From CADCVT01 sp035940955 (lineage in GTDB: Bacteria; Actinomycetota; Thermoleophilia; Solirubrobacterales; Solirubrobacteraceae): DNA of 64,000 bases. How positions within the stretch are numbered: position 1 is the first letter of the stretch; each line of letters starts with the position of its first letter. The position numbers and the translations under genes were made by a program. Shown here one piece after another: positions 25,516-34,062 of this stretch. The stretch is taken from contig DASZEJ010000176.1 in NCBI GenBank assembly GCA_035940955.1, positions 16,820-80,819 of the forward strand. The letters are read 5' to 3'. Below the pieces are notes generated by a model, which had not been told where the DNA came from, did no database searches, and was given only the letters and a program-made list of their open reading frames with translations.

Positions 25516-25905
25516 ATGCCCCTGCACAGAGAGACCGTCGACGCGCCGGGCGCCCCCGCCGCCGTCGGCCCCTACAGCCACGCGGTCCGCGCCGGCGAGC
25601 TGCTGTTCTGCTCCGGCCAGGTCGCGCTCGACCCGTCCTCCGGCGAGCTCGTGGGCGACACGCCCGCCGAGCAGGCCCGCCGCTGCCTGGAGAACCTGAG
25701 CGCGGTCTGCGAGGCCGCCGGCACGTCGCTCGACCGCGCGATCCGCTGCACCGTCTACCTGACCGACCTCGCGGGCGCGTGGACGGAGGTCAACGAGGCC
25801 TACGGCGCGTTCTTCGGATCCGACCCGCCGGCCCGCGCGGCGATCGGCGTCGCGGCGCTGCCGAAGGGCGCGCAGGTCGAGGTCGACGCGATCGTCGCGC
25901 TGTAG
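25516..25905 (+). CDS. ridA: RidA family enamine/imine deaminase
   Basis: The 129-residue cytosolic protein has the YjgF/RidA fold, with GPYSHAVRAGELLFCSGQVALDP at the start (shown in part), LENLSAVCEAAGTSLD in the middle and ARAAIGVAALPKGAQVEVDAIVAL at the end. RidA hydrolyses the reactive 2-aminoacrylate or 2-aminocrotonate released by PLP enzymes such as threonine dehydratase. That enzyme is encoded by the very next gene, 3 bases downstream, so the pair is an operon with a clear metabolic link. The conserved catalytic Arg is present in the ARAAI segment (about Arg108). Confidence 0.93.
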   Translation: MPLHRETVDAPGAPAAVGPYSHAVRAGELLFCSGQVALDPSSGELVGDTPAEQARRCLENLSAVCEAAGTSLDRAIRCTVYLTDLAGAWTEVNEAYGAFFGSDPPARAAIGVAALPKGAQVEVDAIVAL

Positions 25906-25908
25906 GCG

Positions 25909-27120
25909 ATGAGCGTCACCGCCGACGACGTCGCCGCCGCGCGCGAGCGCACCGCCGACGTCGTCCGGCCGACGCCGGTCCTGCCGTCGGCGACGCTGAG
26001 CGAGCGGCTCGGCGCCGAGGTCGCGCTGAAGGCGGAGAACCTGCAGCGCACCGGGTCGTTCAAGGTGCGCGGGGCGGCGAACAAGGTCAGCCGGCTGGGG
26101 GAGGCGTGCGCGGCGGGCGTCGTCACCGGCAGCGCCGGCAACCACGCGCAGGCGCTGGCGCACGCCGCGCAGGCGCGCGGGGTGCCGTGCGAGGTGTTCA
26201 TGCCCGCTGGCGCCCCGCTGTCGAAGGTCGAGGGCGCCGAGGCGCTCGGCGCGCGGGTGATCCTGGGCGGCGAGACCGTGCACGACTGCCTCGCGGCGGC
26301 CGCCGAGCGCGCGGACGCCGCGGGGATGACCGTCGTCCACCCGTACGACGACCCGGACGTCATCGCGGGTCAGGGGACGCTGGGGCTCGAGCTGCTGGAG
26401 GCCGTGCCCGATCTGGCGAAGGTCGTGGTCCCGGTCGGCGGCGGAGGGCTGGTGTCCGGGCTGGCGATCGCGGTGAAGTCGGCGCGGCCGGAGGTCGAGG
26501 TCGTCGGCGTCCAGGTCGAGTCGTGCGCGGCGTTCGCGGACTCGCTGCGGGGGGCGGAGGTCGTCGAGGCGCCGCGCCCGCTGACGATCGCCGACGGGAT
26601 CGCGGTCAAGCGCCCGGGGCGGGTGACGCTGGCGCTCGCGCGCGAGTGGCTCGACGGGGTGGTGACGGTGGCCGAGGACGAGATCGCCGAGGCGATGGTC
26701 CTGCTGCTCGAGAAGGCCAAGCAGGTCGTCGAGGGCGCGGGCGCGGTCGGCGTGGCGGCGCTGATGTTCGAGCACACGCCGCCGGCCGCCTCCGGCACGA
26801 CGGTCGCGATCCTCTCGGGCGGCAACGTCGACGCGGGCCTGCTGGCGGAGGTCGCCCGCCGCCACGAGACCGGGGTCGGCCGCAGGCTGCTGCTCCAGTC
26901 GCGGATCGGCGACCGCCCGGGCTCGCTCGCGCGGCTGCTGAGCGTCGTCGGGGACCAGGCGGCGAACCTGATCGAAGTCCAGCACGTGCGGGAGGGGCTC
27001 GACCTCCACGTCCGCGAGACGGCGGTGCAGCTCGTGCTGGAGACCCGCGGGCGCGAGCACGCGGAGGCGGTGCTGGAGGCGATCCGGGCGGCGGGGTACG
27101 AGGCGCGCGTGCTGCGCTGA
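25909..27120 (+). CDS. ilvA: Threonine ammonia-lyase (threonine dehydratase) with ACT domain
   Basis: This PLP enzyme converts threonine to 2-oxobutanoate and ammonia, the first step of isoleucine synthesis or of threonine breakdown. Length is 403 residues. The PLP Lys52 lies in TGSFKVRGA, substrate contacts are in SAGNHAQ (75-81), and the phosphate-binding loop is PVGGGGLVSG (about 185-194). A single C-terminal ACT domain (about 320-403, LLLQSRIGDRPGSLARLL) marks the short, tdcB-like group. It follows ridA by 3 bases, so the reactive enamine product and its scavenger are made together. Confidence 0.93.
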   Translation: MSVTADDVAAARERTADVVRPTPVLPSATLSERLGAEVALKAENLQRTGSFKVRGAANKVSRLGEACAAGVVTGSAGNHAQALAHAAQARGVPCEVFMPAGAPLSKVEGAEALGARVILGGETVHDCLAAAAERADAAGMTVVHPYDDPDVIAGQGTLGLELLEAVPDLAKVVVPVGGGGLVSGLAIAVKSARPEVEVVGVQVESCAAFADSLRGAEVVEAPRPLTIADGIAVKRPGRVTLALAREWLDGVVTVAEDEIAEAMVLLLEKAKQVVEGAGAVGVAALMFEHTPPAASGTTVAILSGGNVDAGLLAEVARRHETGVGRRLLLQSRIGDRPGSLARLLSVVGDQAANLIEVQHVREGLDLHVRETAVQLVLETRGREHAEAVLEAIRAAGYEARVLR

Positions 27121-27165
27121 GCGCTCCGCGCGGGCCGGCGCTGTCCGCCGGCCCGCGCAGCCCGG

Positions 27166-28116
27166 CTAGTAGAGCGTCTGCAGGCCCCGGACGTCCCCGA
27201 GGCCGAGGGTCGACTCGGACTCCTGGCACGCGCCGTTGATGGTTCCGCTCATCGTGAGCCAGCCGTGATCGGCCTCCGGCGACACGTTGGCGAGCCCGAA
27301 CGTGTGGCCGAACGCGTGGGTCATCACCGCCTCGATGCTGTAGCGGCTCTGGCAGCCCGACGGCCTGAGGCCGTACCACGAGTAGCGGTCGCTGTTGAGC
27401 CTCGTGTCGCTCGAGGTGATGCGGCCGTAGGTCCCGCCGTCGTCGGTGCCCCAGAGGCACGTCGTGGCGAAGCGGCCGTCGTCGGCGCGCCCGAACGCGA
27501 CGACGCTGATGCCGTCGCCGGTCGTGCACGACAGCCCGTCGGTGGAGATGTTCGCCGACGTCGGCTTGTCGCCGTCGAAGTACTGCGTCGCGCTCACGTA
27601 GTCCAGGAGGCCGCAGTCGTTGTCCGCGTCGACGATGTTCCACACCGCCCGGCGAAGGGCGTCGCGGGCGTTGTCCACGGAGACGTTGCCCGGCGTCGTG
27701 CTCGCCCGGAACCGCCAGTGGAACGTCGACTTCCACTTGATGTACTTCCAGCTCGACCACGAGAACGCGCGGCGCGCGTAGGCCCCGTCGTCGCACGCGG
27801 GGATCGCCCGGCCGAGCGGCGGCTCGTCCGGAGTCTCCGGCCCGAGGATGGGGTCGGGCTCGGTCCCGCCCTCCGAGAGCGTGACGGTGCCGTCGCGCTG
27901 CGTCTCGGCGGTCACCGTCTGCGTGCCGTCGCTCAGCAGCGCCTGCATCGTGACGAACTGGCCGGGCGCGGGGACGACGAGTGCGGTGCCGTTCGTCCGC
28001 ACGACGTCGCCGGGGCGCAGGTCCCTCCGGACCTGGACGTCCGCGGAGGCAGTGGTCGCCAGCGCGAGCACCAGCGCGGCTGCGGCCGAGGCGGCAGCCG
28101 TGACCCTGAGTGCCAT
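27166..28116 (-). CDS. Secreted matrixin-like protein with degenerate zinc site
   Basis: The 316-residue protein has a signal peptide (cleavage after about residue 25, TASADV). A linker region rich in Pro/Glu (about 85-105) precedes a domain with several Cys. The zinc region reads VMTHAFGHTFGLANV followed by EADHGWLTMSG. This follows the matrixin template HExxHxxGxxH, but the catalytic Glu is Ala and the third ligand position is Asn. The Met-turn-like LTMSG is kept. The protein may be a catalytically dead binding protein or use a different ligand set (the later DH). GGAGG lies 7 bases before the ATG, after the palindrome TTGGTCACCAA (28128-28138), a possible operator. Confidence 0.7.
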   Translation of the reverse strand: MALRVTAAASAAAALVLALATTASADVQVRRDLRPGDVVRTNGTALVVPAPGQFVTMQALLSDGTQTVTAETQRDGTVTLSEGGTEPDPILGPETPDEPPLGRAIPACDDGAYARRAFSWSSWKYIKWKSTFHWRFRASTTPGNVSVDNARDALRRAVWNIVDADNDCGLLDYVSATQYFDGDKPTSANISTDGLSCTTGDGISVVAFGRADDGRFATTCLWGTDDGGTYGRITSSDTRLNSDRYSWYGLRPSGCQSRYSIEAVMTHAFGHTFGLANVSPEADHGWLTMSGTINGACQESESTLGLGDVRGLQTLY

Positions 28117-28187
28117 GGAAACCCTCCTTGGTCACCAAACCGTGATTGGCTTGACGCGCCATTAGTACCAGACAGCGCTTGTCGCCA

Positions 28188-29591
28188 CTAGAGCGAAACT
28201 CTGATCACCGCGCGCCCCGGCTCGCGCCCCGGCAGCCACGCGCTCGGCCGGCGCACCGGCGCCCGCCCGCGCAGGGTGAACAGGATCGCGGCGCGGCCGG
28301 ACGCATCGGTCCGGGCCGTGCGACGGCCGAGGAACACGCGCGCCCCCGCGACCGGGCGGCCGGCGTCCGTGACGGCGAACCGGAACCGCGTCCGCCGCCC
28401 CCGCACGGCTCGCCGCGGCGACACCACGAGCCGCAGCGGGCACGACTCCGGCGGCGTCTCGCGGTCGAACGGCAGCGCGGCCTCGAAGCCGCAGCCGCGC
28501 GCGGTGCGGACCGAGACGGTGCCGCGCCCCTCGGCGCGCAGCCGCGCGCCGGACCGCTCGAACGCCACGACGTCCTCCGGCGGCTGCTCGAACGCGAAGC
28601 GCAGCCCCCACGCCTCGCCCGTCTTCGCCACCGTCCGGTACGTCCACTCCGCCGGCGCCTCGGGCACCGCCGCGAACAGGTCCCAGGCGATCGCGTCGCG
28701 CAGCGCCGCCCGCCAGTACGGCCAGTCGTGGACGCCCCGCTTCGGCCGGTACTCGACCGCGACGCCGGACCGCCGGGCGTTCGCGACCAGCTCGTCGTTC
28801 TGCGCCCGCAGCTCCGCCTCGGCGACGCCGCCGCCCGCCACCGCGGCCGGCGAGCTCTGGACGCCGGGCTCCGCCGTCCCGTCGCCGACCGTGACGAAGA
28901 GCCGCGTCGCGCGCAGGTTGTCGGTCAGCCGCGCCGGGTTGTGGCCGGTCGCGTAGAAGCCGTCGACCGGGCCGAAGATCCGCTCGTAGTCGACGCCGCC
29001 GTACGCGCGGAGCCCGGCCGGGATCTCCGCCCGCTGGTGCGCGACGAAGCCGCTGAACGTCGCCGCGCTGCCGAAGTACGACGGCAGCTGCGACGCCAGG
29101 AACGTCGCGCCCATCCCGCCCATCGACAGCCCCGCGACCGCATGCCACCGGCGCCCCGGCAGCACGCGGAACCGCCGCTCGACGAGCGGGACCAACTCGT
29201 CGAGGAAGAACCGCTCCCAGCCCGGGTCGCCGCGCCGCCCGCCGTTCCACCACGAGGAGTAGAACCCGCGCGCCGCCTCCGGCATCACGACGATCGCGGG
29301 CAGCCCGGCGGCGACCTCGGCGACCCGCCCGGAGTCCGACGCCCACGTCGCGTACGAGTCGCCGAGCCCGTGCAGCAGGTACAGCACCGGGAACCGCCGC
29401 GCCCCGTCGTAGCCGTCCGGCAGCAGCACGGTGGCCCGCAGCACGCGGGGATGGTCGGCCCCGTTGAACTCGACGTGCGCCGGGTCGACGTGCCGCGACG
29501 GGGTGTCGATCGTGACCAGCTCCGCCGCGCTTGCGGGAGCGCACGCGAGGCACAGCCAGACGGCGAGGGCTGAGAGAGCGGCGCGGGACAC
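28188..29591 (-). CDS. Secreted esterase of the EsterD/antigen-85-like family
   Basis: The 467-residue protein starts at a GTG at 29591 with a signal peptide (ALSALAVWLCLACAPASAAE). An alpha/beta-hydrolase domain (about 40-300) shows FPVLYLLHGLGDS, the nucleophile motif AGLSMGGMGA (Ser about 156), and a late VHDWPYWR segment holding the catalytic His. The C-terminal 170 residues are beta-rich and Ig-like, ending in a region that looks like a carboxypeptidase-regulatory or big-type domain (GRPVAGARVFLG). Family members hydrolyse esters or transfer acyl groups at the cell surface. The substrate is unknown. Confidence 0.85.
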   Translation of the reverse strand: MSRAALSALAVWLCLACAPASAAELVTIDTPSRHVDPAHVEFNGADHPRVLRATVLLPDGYDGARRFPVLYLLHGLGDSYATWASDSGRVAEVAAGLPAIVVMPEAARGFYSSWWNGGRRGDPGWERFFLDELVPLVERRFRVLPGRRWHAVAGLSMGGMGATFLASQLPSYFGSAATFSGFVAHQRAEIPAGLRAYGGVDYERIFGPVDGFYATGHNPARLTDNLRATRLFVTVGDGTAEPGVQSSPAAVAGGGVAEAELRAQNDELVANARRSGVAVEYRPKRGVHDWPYWRAALRDAIAWDLFAAVPEAPAEWTYRTVAKTGEAWGLRFAFEQPPEDVVAFERSGARLRAEGRGTVSVRTARGCGFEAALPFDRETPPESCPLRLVVSPRRAVRGRRTRFRFAVTDAGRPVAGARVFLGRRTARTDASGRAAILFTLRGRAPVRRPSAWLPGREPGRAVIRVSL

Positions 29592-29633
29592 GCGGGCCGG
29601 AGCGTACCCCCGGCCCGCGCCCCCGCGACGCGC

Positions 29634-30104
29634 TCAGGTCGTCGGGATGACGATCCCGCCGCCCGGGCACTGCGACGGCTCGCCGACGCACCAGCTCGGG
29701 GTGTTGACCGCGACCCCGATCCCGTCGGCGTACACCCAGCCGGCGGTGCCGCCGGGGTGGCGGACCGTGCCCCCTCCGCCGATCGTCGGCAGCGGGTAGT
29801 ACGGGTTGGCCTTGAAGCCGGTCGTCCCGACGCTGGCCCCGATGCCGTAGCACGTGAACAGGCCGTCGCAGGTGACGTACGCGAACGGCGCCACCGTCGC
29901 GCCGTTCGTGGTCGACTTGTTCGTGCCGGCGACGACGCACACCGTCTGCCACGTGCTGCCGACCTGCACCTCGCGGCACAGCTTGACCGGGTCGACCGCG
30001 ACGATCTCCCAGTCGGCGGCCTGCGCGGATGCGGTCGGCCCGAACGCCGCGAGCGCGGCGACCACCATGGCGAGCCCGAGGCCCGCCCTCTTGCGGATGC
30101 TCAT
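29634..30104 (-). CDS. Secreted small protein, Cys- and Gly-rich, unknown function
   Basis: The 156-residue protein starts at the ATG at 30104 with AGGAGGGG 8 bases upstream. A signal peptide (residues 1-29, ending TASAQA) leads to a mature domain with six Cys (LCREV, TVCVV, VTCDGLFTCYGIG, SWCVGEPSQCPGG). Glycines, Tyr and Asn dominate, as in stable exported beta proteins. I do not recognise a family. It faces the same way as the neighbouring secreted esterase, which starts about 40 bases downstream. Confidence 0.75.
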   Translation of the reverse strand: MSIRKRAGLGLAMVVAALAAFGPTASAQAADWEIVAVDPVKLCREVQVGSTWQTVCVVAGTNKSTTNGATVAPFAYVTCDGLFTCYGIGASVGTTGFKANPYYPLPTIGGGGTVRHPGGTAGWVYADGIGVAVNTPSWCVGEPSQCPGGGIVIPTT

Positions 30105-30193
30105 CGAGAGTTCCCCTCCTGAATACGGCGCACCAGAGGTGCCTGATCGGTACGCACAACGCGCACCGCACAAGGAACTTGCGCTACTGGGGA

Positions 30194-30949
30194 CTACTCG
30201 CCCGACAGCGGCGTCACGTACGCCCCCGCGATCCCGCCGTCCACCATGAACGCCGTCGCCGTCACGAACGACGACTCGTCGCTGGCCAGGAACAGCGCTC
30301 CGTTGGCGATCTCGCGCGCCTGCGCGAAGCGGCCCATCGGGACGTGGACCAGGCGGCGCTGGGCGGCCTCGGGGTCGCTGGCGTACAGCTCGCGCAGCAG
30401 CGGCGTGTCGACCGGCCCGGGGCAGAGGGCGTTCACGCGCACGCCGCGGCGCGCGAACTGCACGCCCAGCTCGCGCGACAGCGCCAGGACGCCGCCCTTC
30501 GACGCCGTGTAGGAGATCTGCGACGTCGCCGCGCCCATCACCGCGACGAACGACGCCGTGTTGATGACCGACCCGCCGCCGCCGTCGAGCAGGTGGGGGA
30601 TCCCGTGCTTGCAGCACAGGAAGACCGACTTCAGGTTGACGTCCTGGACCCGCTGCCACGCCTCGAGCGAGGTGTCGAGCACCGACGCGTCGTCGGGCGG
30701 GGAGATGCCGGCGTTGTTGAAGAGGACGTCGATGCGCCCGAACTCGTCCCGCACCGCCCGGTACATCCCCTCGACCGCGCCCTCGTCGACGACGTCCACG
30801 CGCAGCGAGCGGTCGACGTCCGGCGACTCCTTCAGGTCGACGCCGACCACCGTCGCGCCCTCCTCGCGGAACCGCCGCGCCGTCTCCGCGCCGATCCCGC
30901 TGGCGGTCCCCGTGATCACGCACACCTTGCCGTCGAGGCGTCCTGCCAT
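30194..30949 (-). CDS. SDR-family NAD(P)-dependent oxidoreductase
   Basis: The 251-residue classical short-chain dehydrogenase has the cofactor motif TGTASGIG (13-20), the NNAG motif (78-81), and the catalytic set Ser133-Tyr147-Lys151 (YTASK). Asp38 after the second strand (VVGVDLK) favours NAD(H). It starts 5 bases after the aldehyde dehydrogenase stop on the minus strand. It ends a run of six tightly packed genes that looks like an amine or amino-alcohol utilisation operon. Its substrate there would be a hydroxy acid or aldehyde intermediate; that is inference. Confidence 0.88.
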   Translation of the reverse strand: MAGRLDGKVCVITGTASGIGAETARRFREEGATVVGVDLKESPDVDRSLRVDVVDEGAVEGMYRAVRDEFGRIDVLFNNAGISPPDDASVLDTSLEAWQRVQDVNLKSVFLCCKHGIPHLLDGGGGSVINTASFVAVMGAATSQISYTASKGGVLALSRELGVQFARRGVRVNALCPGPVDTPLLRELYASDPEAAQRRLVHVPMGRFAQAREIANGALFLASDESSFVTATAFMVDGGIAGAYVTPLSGE

Positions 30950-30954
30950 CGGAC

Positions 30955-32325
30955 TCAGCCCTCCGTGGAGAAGTAGATCGTCTTGACCTCGGTGTAGTGG
31001 TCCGTCGCGTGCGGGCCGAGCTCGCGCCCGACGCCCGACTGCTTGAAGCCGCCGAACGGCGTGGCGACGCGCACCGACGTGTTCGAGTTGACGGACAGGT
31101 TCCCGCTCTGGAGCGCCCGGGCGACGCGCATCGCCTTCGCGCCGTCGCGCGTCCACACCGACCCGCTGAGCCCGTAGATCGTGTCGTTGGCGATGTCGAT
31201 CGCCTCAGCCTCGGTCCGGAACGGGATGACGGCCGCCACCGGCCCGAAGATCTCCTCGGTCACGGCGCGCTCGGAGCGGTCGACCGGGCACAGCACCGTC
31301 GGCGGGAACCAGTACCCGGCGCCCGACGGTGCGCTGCCGCGGATGGCGACCGGCGCGTCGGCCGGCACGAACGACGCGACCGTCTCGCGCTGCGCCTCGG
31401 AGATCAGCGGGCCCATGTCGCTCGCCTCGTCGAGCGGGTCGCCGACCTTCAGCGCCTCGACGTGCTCCTCCAGCGCGTCCATGAACCGGTCGAGCGCCGA
31501 GTGCTCGACGAGGATGCGCGAGCGCGCGCAGCAGTCCTGCCCCGCGTTGCCGAAGACGGCGCCGGGCGCCGACGCGGCGGCGCGCTCGAGGTCCGCGTCG
31601 GCGAAGACGACGTTCGCCGACTTGCCGCCCAGCTCGAGCGTCACGCGCTTGATCGTCTGGGCGGCGCCCGCCGCGATCTGGCGCCCGACCTCGGTCGACC
31701 CGGTGAACGCGACCTTGGCGACGTCCGGGTGCTCGACGAGCCGGCGCCCGACCTCCGACCCGCGACCGACGACGACGTTGACGACGCCCTCGGGGATCCC
31801 CGCCTCCAGCGCCAGCGAGGCGAACCGCAGCGCGGTCAGCGGCGTCAGCTCGGCCGGCTTGACCACGACCGTGTTCCCGGCGGCCAGCGCGGGCGCGAGC
31901 TTCCAGGTCGCGATCGTCAGCGGGAAGTTCCACGGCACGATCAGCGCCACGACGCCGAGCGGCTCGCGCACGGTGAACGCCTGGCCGCCCGCGACGGGGA
32001 TCGTGTCGCCGAGGATCCGCTCGGGCGCGCCGGCGTAGTAGCGGAAGGTGTCGACGACCATCTGCATCTCGCCGCGGGCGTCGCGGATCGGCTTGCCGCC
32101 GTTGCGCGCCTCGAGCATCGCGAGCTCGTCCCGCGCGCCGTCCAGCCGCTCGGCCAGCCGGTGCAGCAGCGCCGCCCGGTCGCCCGGCGCGACGTCCCGC
32201 CACGCCGGGAACGCGGCCTTCGCGCGGGCGACGGCCTCGTCGGCCTCGTCGACGCCCGCGCGGGGGACCTCCTCCAGCACCGCCTCGGTGGCGGGCTCGA
32301 TGACCCGCAGCGTGTCGGCGGCCAC
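30955..32325 (-). CDS. Aldehyde dehydrogenase (NAD(P)+), PuuC/GabD-like
   Basis: The 456-residue enzyme oxidises aldehydes to acids. Signatures are PWNFPLTIATWKLAPALAAGN (131-151), FTGSTEVGRQI (207-217), the catalytic Glu231 in LELGGKSAN, and Cys265 in GNAGQDCCARSR. The last part, PFGGFKQSGVGRELGP, is conserved. It starts at a GTG whose G overlaps the permease stop (TAGTG at 32325), showing translational coupling. With a glutamylpolyamine-synthetase-like gene in the operon, gamma-glutamyl-aminobutyraldehyde or a similar amino aldehyde is the likely substrate. Confidence 0.92.
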   Translation of the reverse strand: MAADTLRVIEPATEAVLEEVPRAGVDEADEAVARAKAAFPAWRDVAPGDRAALLHRLAERLDGARDELAMLEARNGGKPIRDARGEMQMVVDTFRYYAGAPERILGDTIPVAGGQAFTVREPLGVVALIVPWNFPLTIATWKLAPALAAGNTVVVKPAELTPLTALRFASLALEAGIPEGVVNVVVGRGSEVGRRLVEHPDVAKVAFTGSTEVGRQIAAGAAQTIKRVTLELGGKSANVVFADADLERAAASAPGAVFGNAGQDCCARSRILVEHSALDRFMDALEEHVEALKVGDPLDEASDMGPLISEAQRETVASFVPADAPVAIRGSAPSGAGYWFPPTVLCPVDRSERAVTEEIFGPVAAVIPFRTEAEAIDIANDTIYGLSGSVWTRDGAKAMRVARALQSGNLSVNSNTSVRVATPFGGFKQSGVGRELGPHATDHYTEVKTIYFSTEG

Positions 32326-34007
32326 TACGACCCGGCGCCCGGCGCCGGCGGCGGGTCCGTCGGCCCGGGGGGCGGGCCGCCGCGCGGCGGCACGGCCGGC
32401 TCGGCCACGGCCAGCCCGTCCTCGGCCATGTCGATCGTCCGGACCGGGCCGGTGAACGTGTGCCGCGCGCTGACGAGCCACCAGATCCCGACGGCCGCGA
32501 ACACGACGCCGACGGTGATCGGCGCGTAGTTGACGTACTTCCAGTCGAAGTCGTCGTGCCACGGCGCGCCGGTCGAGCCCTGCGGCAGCGAGAAGATCAC
32601 GACGCAGATCGCCACCCAGACGATCGCCGCCGGGTTGATCCACCTGTACTTGCGCCCGAGCGTCCACGGCCCGGGCTCGAACGCGTCGCCCTTGCGCCAG
32701 CGCAGGAAGGTCGGCATGACGTACGCGATGTAGAGCCCGATCACCGTGATCGAGACGACCGCGTAGAACGCGTACGTGTAGTTGTTCTCGTCGCCGATCA
32801 GCGCCGGCAGGGTGATGACCATCGCCCAGAAGCACGCGAAGATGACGGCGAACATCGGGATGCGGTGGTGGTTCAGCCGCGTCCACAGGCGCCAGCCCGG
32901 CACCGCGCGGTCGCGCGAGAACGCGTAGGTCATGCGCGAGCAGCTCGTCACGCACGCCATCCCGCAGAACAGCTGGCCGATCGTCGCGATGAGGACCACC
33001 GCCTTCGCCGCCGACGAGGTGAGCGCGGTGTCGAACACCGCCAGCGACGACCCGATCCCGAACCCGTTCTCGGCCGAGTTGATCGCGTCGACGTCGGTGG
33101 CCGCGAACGTGATCGCCAGCAGCACGAACCAGCCGATGAGCCCGGACCAGAACACGGCGCGCCAGACCCCCTTGGCGGCGCCGAGCGCGGCGCCGCGGGT
33201 CTCCTCCGACACGTGCGCCGACGCGTCGTAGCCGGTCTGCGTGTACATCGTCAGGAGGAAGCCGAGCGGCAGCACGTAGAACCAGAACCCGCCGCCCGAG
33301 ACCGAGCCGTCGAAGAGCCCCGTGTTGTTGATGCGCTCGGTGAAGACGAAGTCGGCGCTCTGGTGGTCGTCGGGGACGAAGATCAGGATCGCGATGATGA
33401 TCGCGACGCCGACCACGTGCCAGCCGACCGAGATGTTGTTGATCGTCGCGACGAGCGGCGACGAGTAGATGTTCACCAGCGCGTGGATGGTGAGGAAGAG
33501 GACGAAGAGCACGAACGTCTCGGCGAGCACGTGCTCGGTGTCGCCGAAGTTCATGAAGCCCAGGTCGAGGCCGTACAGGCCGAGCAGCGCGTTCGCGAAC
33601 TGCGCCGAGGCGTACACGACCGACGCCACGACGCCGACGAGCCCGACCAGGTTGAACCAGCCGGTGAACCAGCCCCAGCCCTTGCCGCCCAGCTCCGAGG
33701 CCCACCAGTAGATCCCGCCGGCGGTCGGGTACTTCGACACGAGCTCGGACATCGAGAACGCGACGAGCAGGATGAGGCCGCAGATGATCGGCCAGCCCCA
33801 CGAGATCGCGATCGGGCCGCCGCCGTTCCACGCGAACAGGTACGTGGTGAAGCACCCCGCGAGGACGGAGATGATCGTGAACGAGATCGCGAAGTTGGAG
33901 AACGAGCTCCAGGCGCGATGCAGGCTCTGCTCGTAGCCGAGCTCGGCGAGCCGCTTCTCGTCGTCGGCCAGGTGCTCGTCGCGTCGGGGCGTCTCGACGG
34001 CCATCAT
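32325..34007 (-). CDS. APC-family amino acid/amine permease
   Basis: The 560-residue protein has about 12 membrane helices between residues 35 and 520. The motif YPTAGGIYWWASELGG (about 92-107) after helix 2 and ISVLAGCFTTYLF in helix 1 are typical of the amino acid/choline transporter and GABA/putrescine permease groups. The N-terminal ~30 residues and the Pro-rich C-terminal tail are cytosolic. It sits between the K+/H+ antiporter and the aldehyde dehydrogenase. It probably imports the amine or amino acid that the operon degrades. Confidence 0.9.
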   Translation of the reverse strand: MMAVETPRRDEHLADDEKRLAELGYEQSLHRAWSSFSNFAISFTIISVLAGCFTTYLFAWNGGGPIAISWGWPIICGLILLVAFSMSELVSKYPTAGGIYWWASELGGKGWGWFTGWFNLVGLVGVVASVVYASAQFANALLGLYGLDLGFMNFGDTEHVLAETFVLFVLFLTIHALVNIYSSPLVATINNISVGWHVVGVAIIIAILIFVPDDHQSADFVFTERINNTGLFDGSVSGGGFWFYVLPLGFLLTMYTQTGYDASAHVSEETRGAALGAAKGVWRAVFWSGLIGWFVLLAITFAATDVDAINSAENGFGIGSSLAVFDTALTSSAAKAVVLIATIGQLFCGMACVTSCSRMTYAFSRDRAVPGWRLWTRLNHHRIPMFAVIFACFWAMVITLPALIGDENNYTYAFYAVVSITVIGLYIAYVMPTFLRWRKGDAFEPGPWTLGRKYRWINPAAIVWVAICVVIFSLPQGSTGAPWHDDFDWKYVNYAPITVGVVFAAVGIWWLVSARHTFTGPVRTIDMAEDGLAVAEPAVPPRGGPPPGPTDPPPAPGAGS

Positions 34008-34062
34008 CCCTCCTCGCTCGGAAAGGTCTGCCGCGCGACCCTATGCGGGCCGGGGCAGCGAG

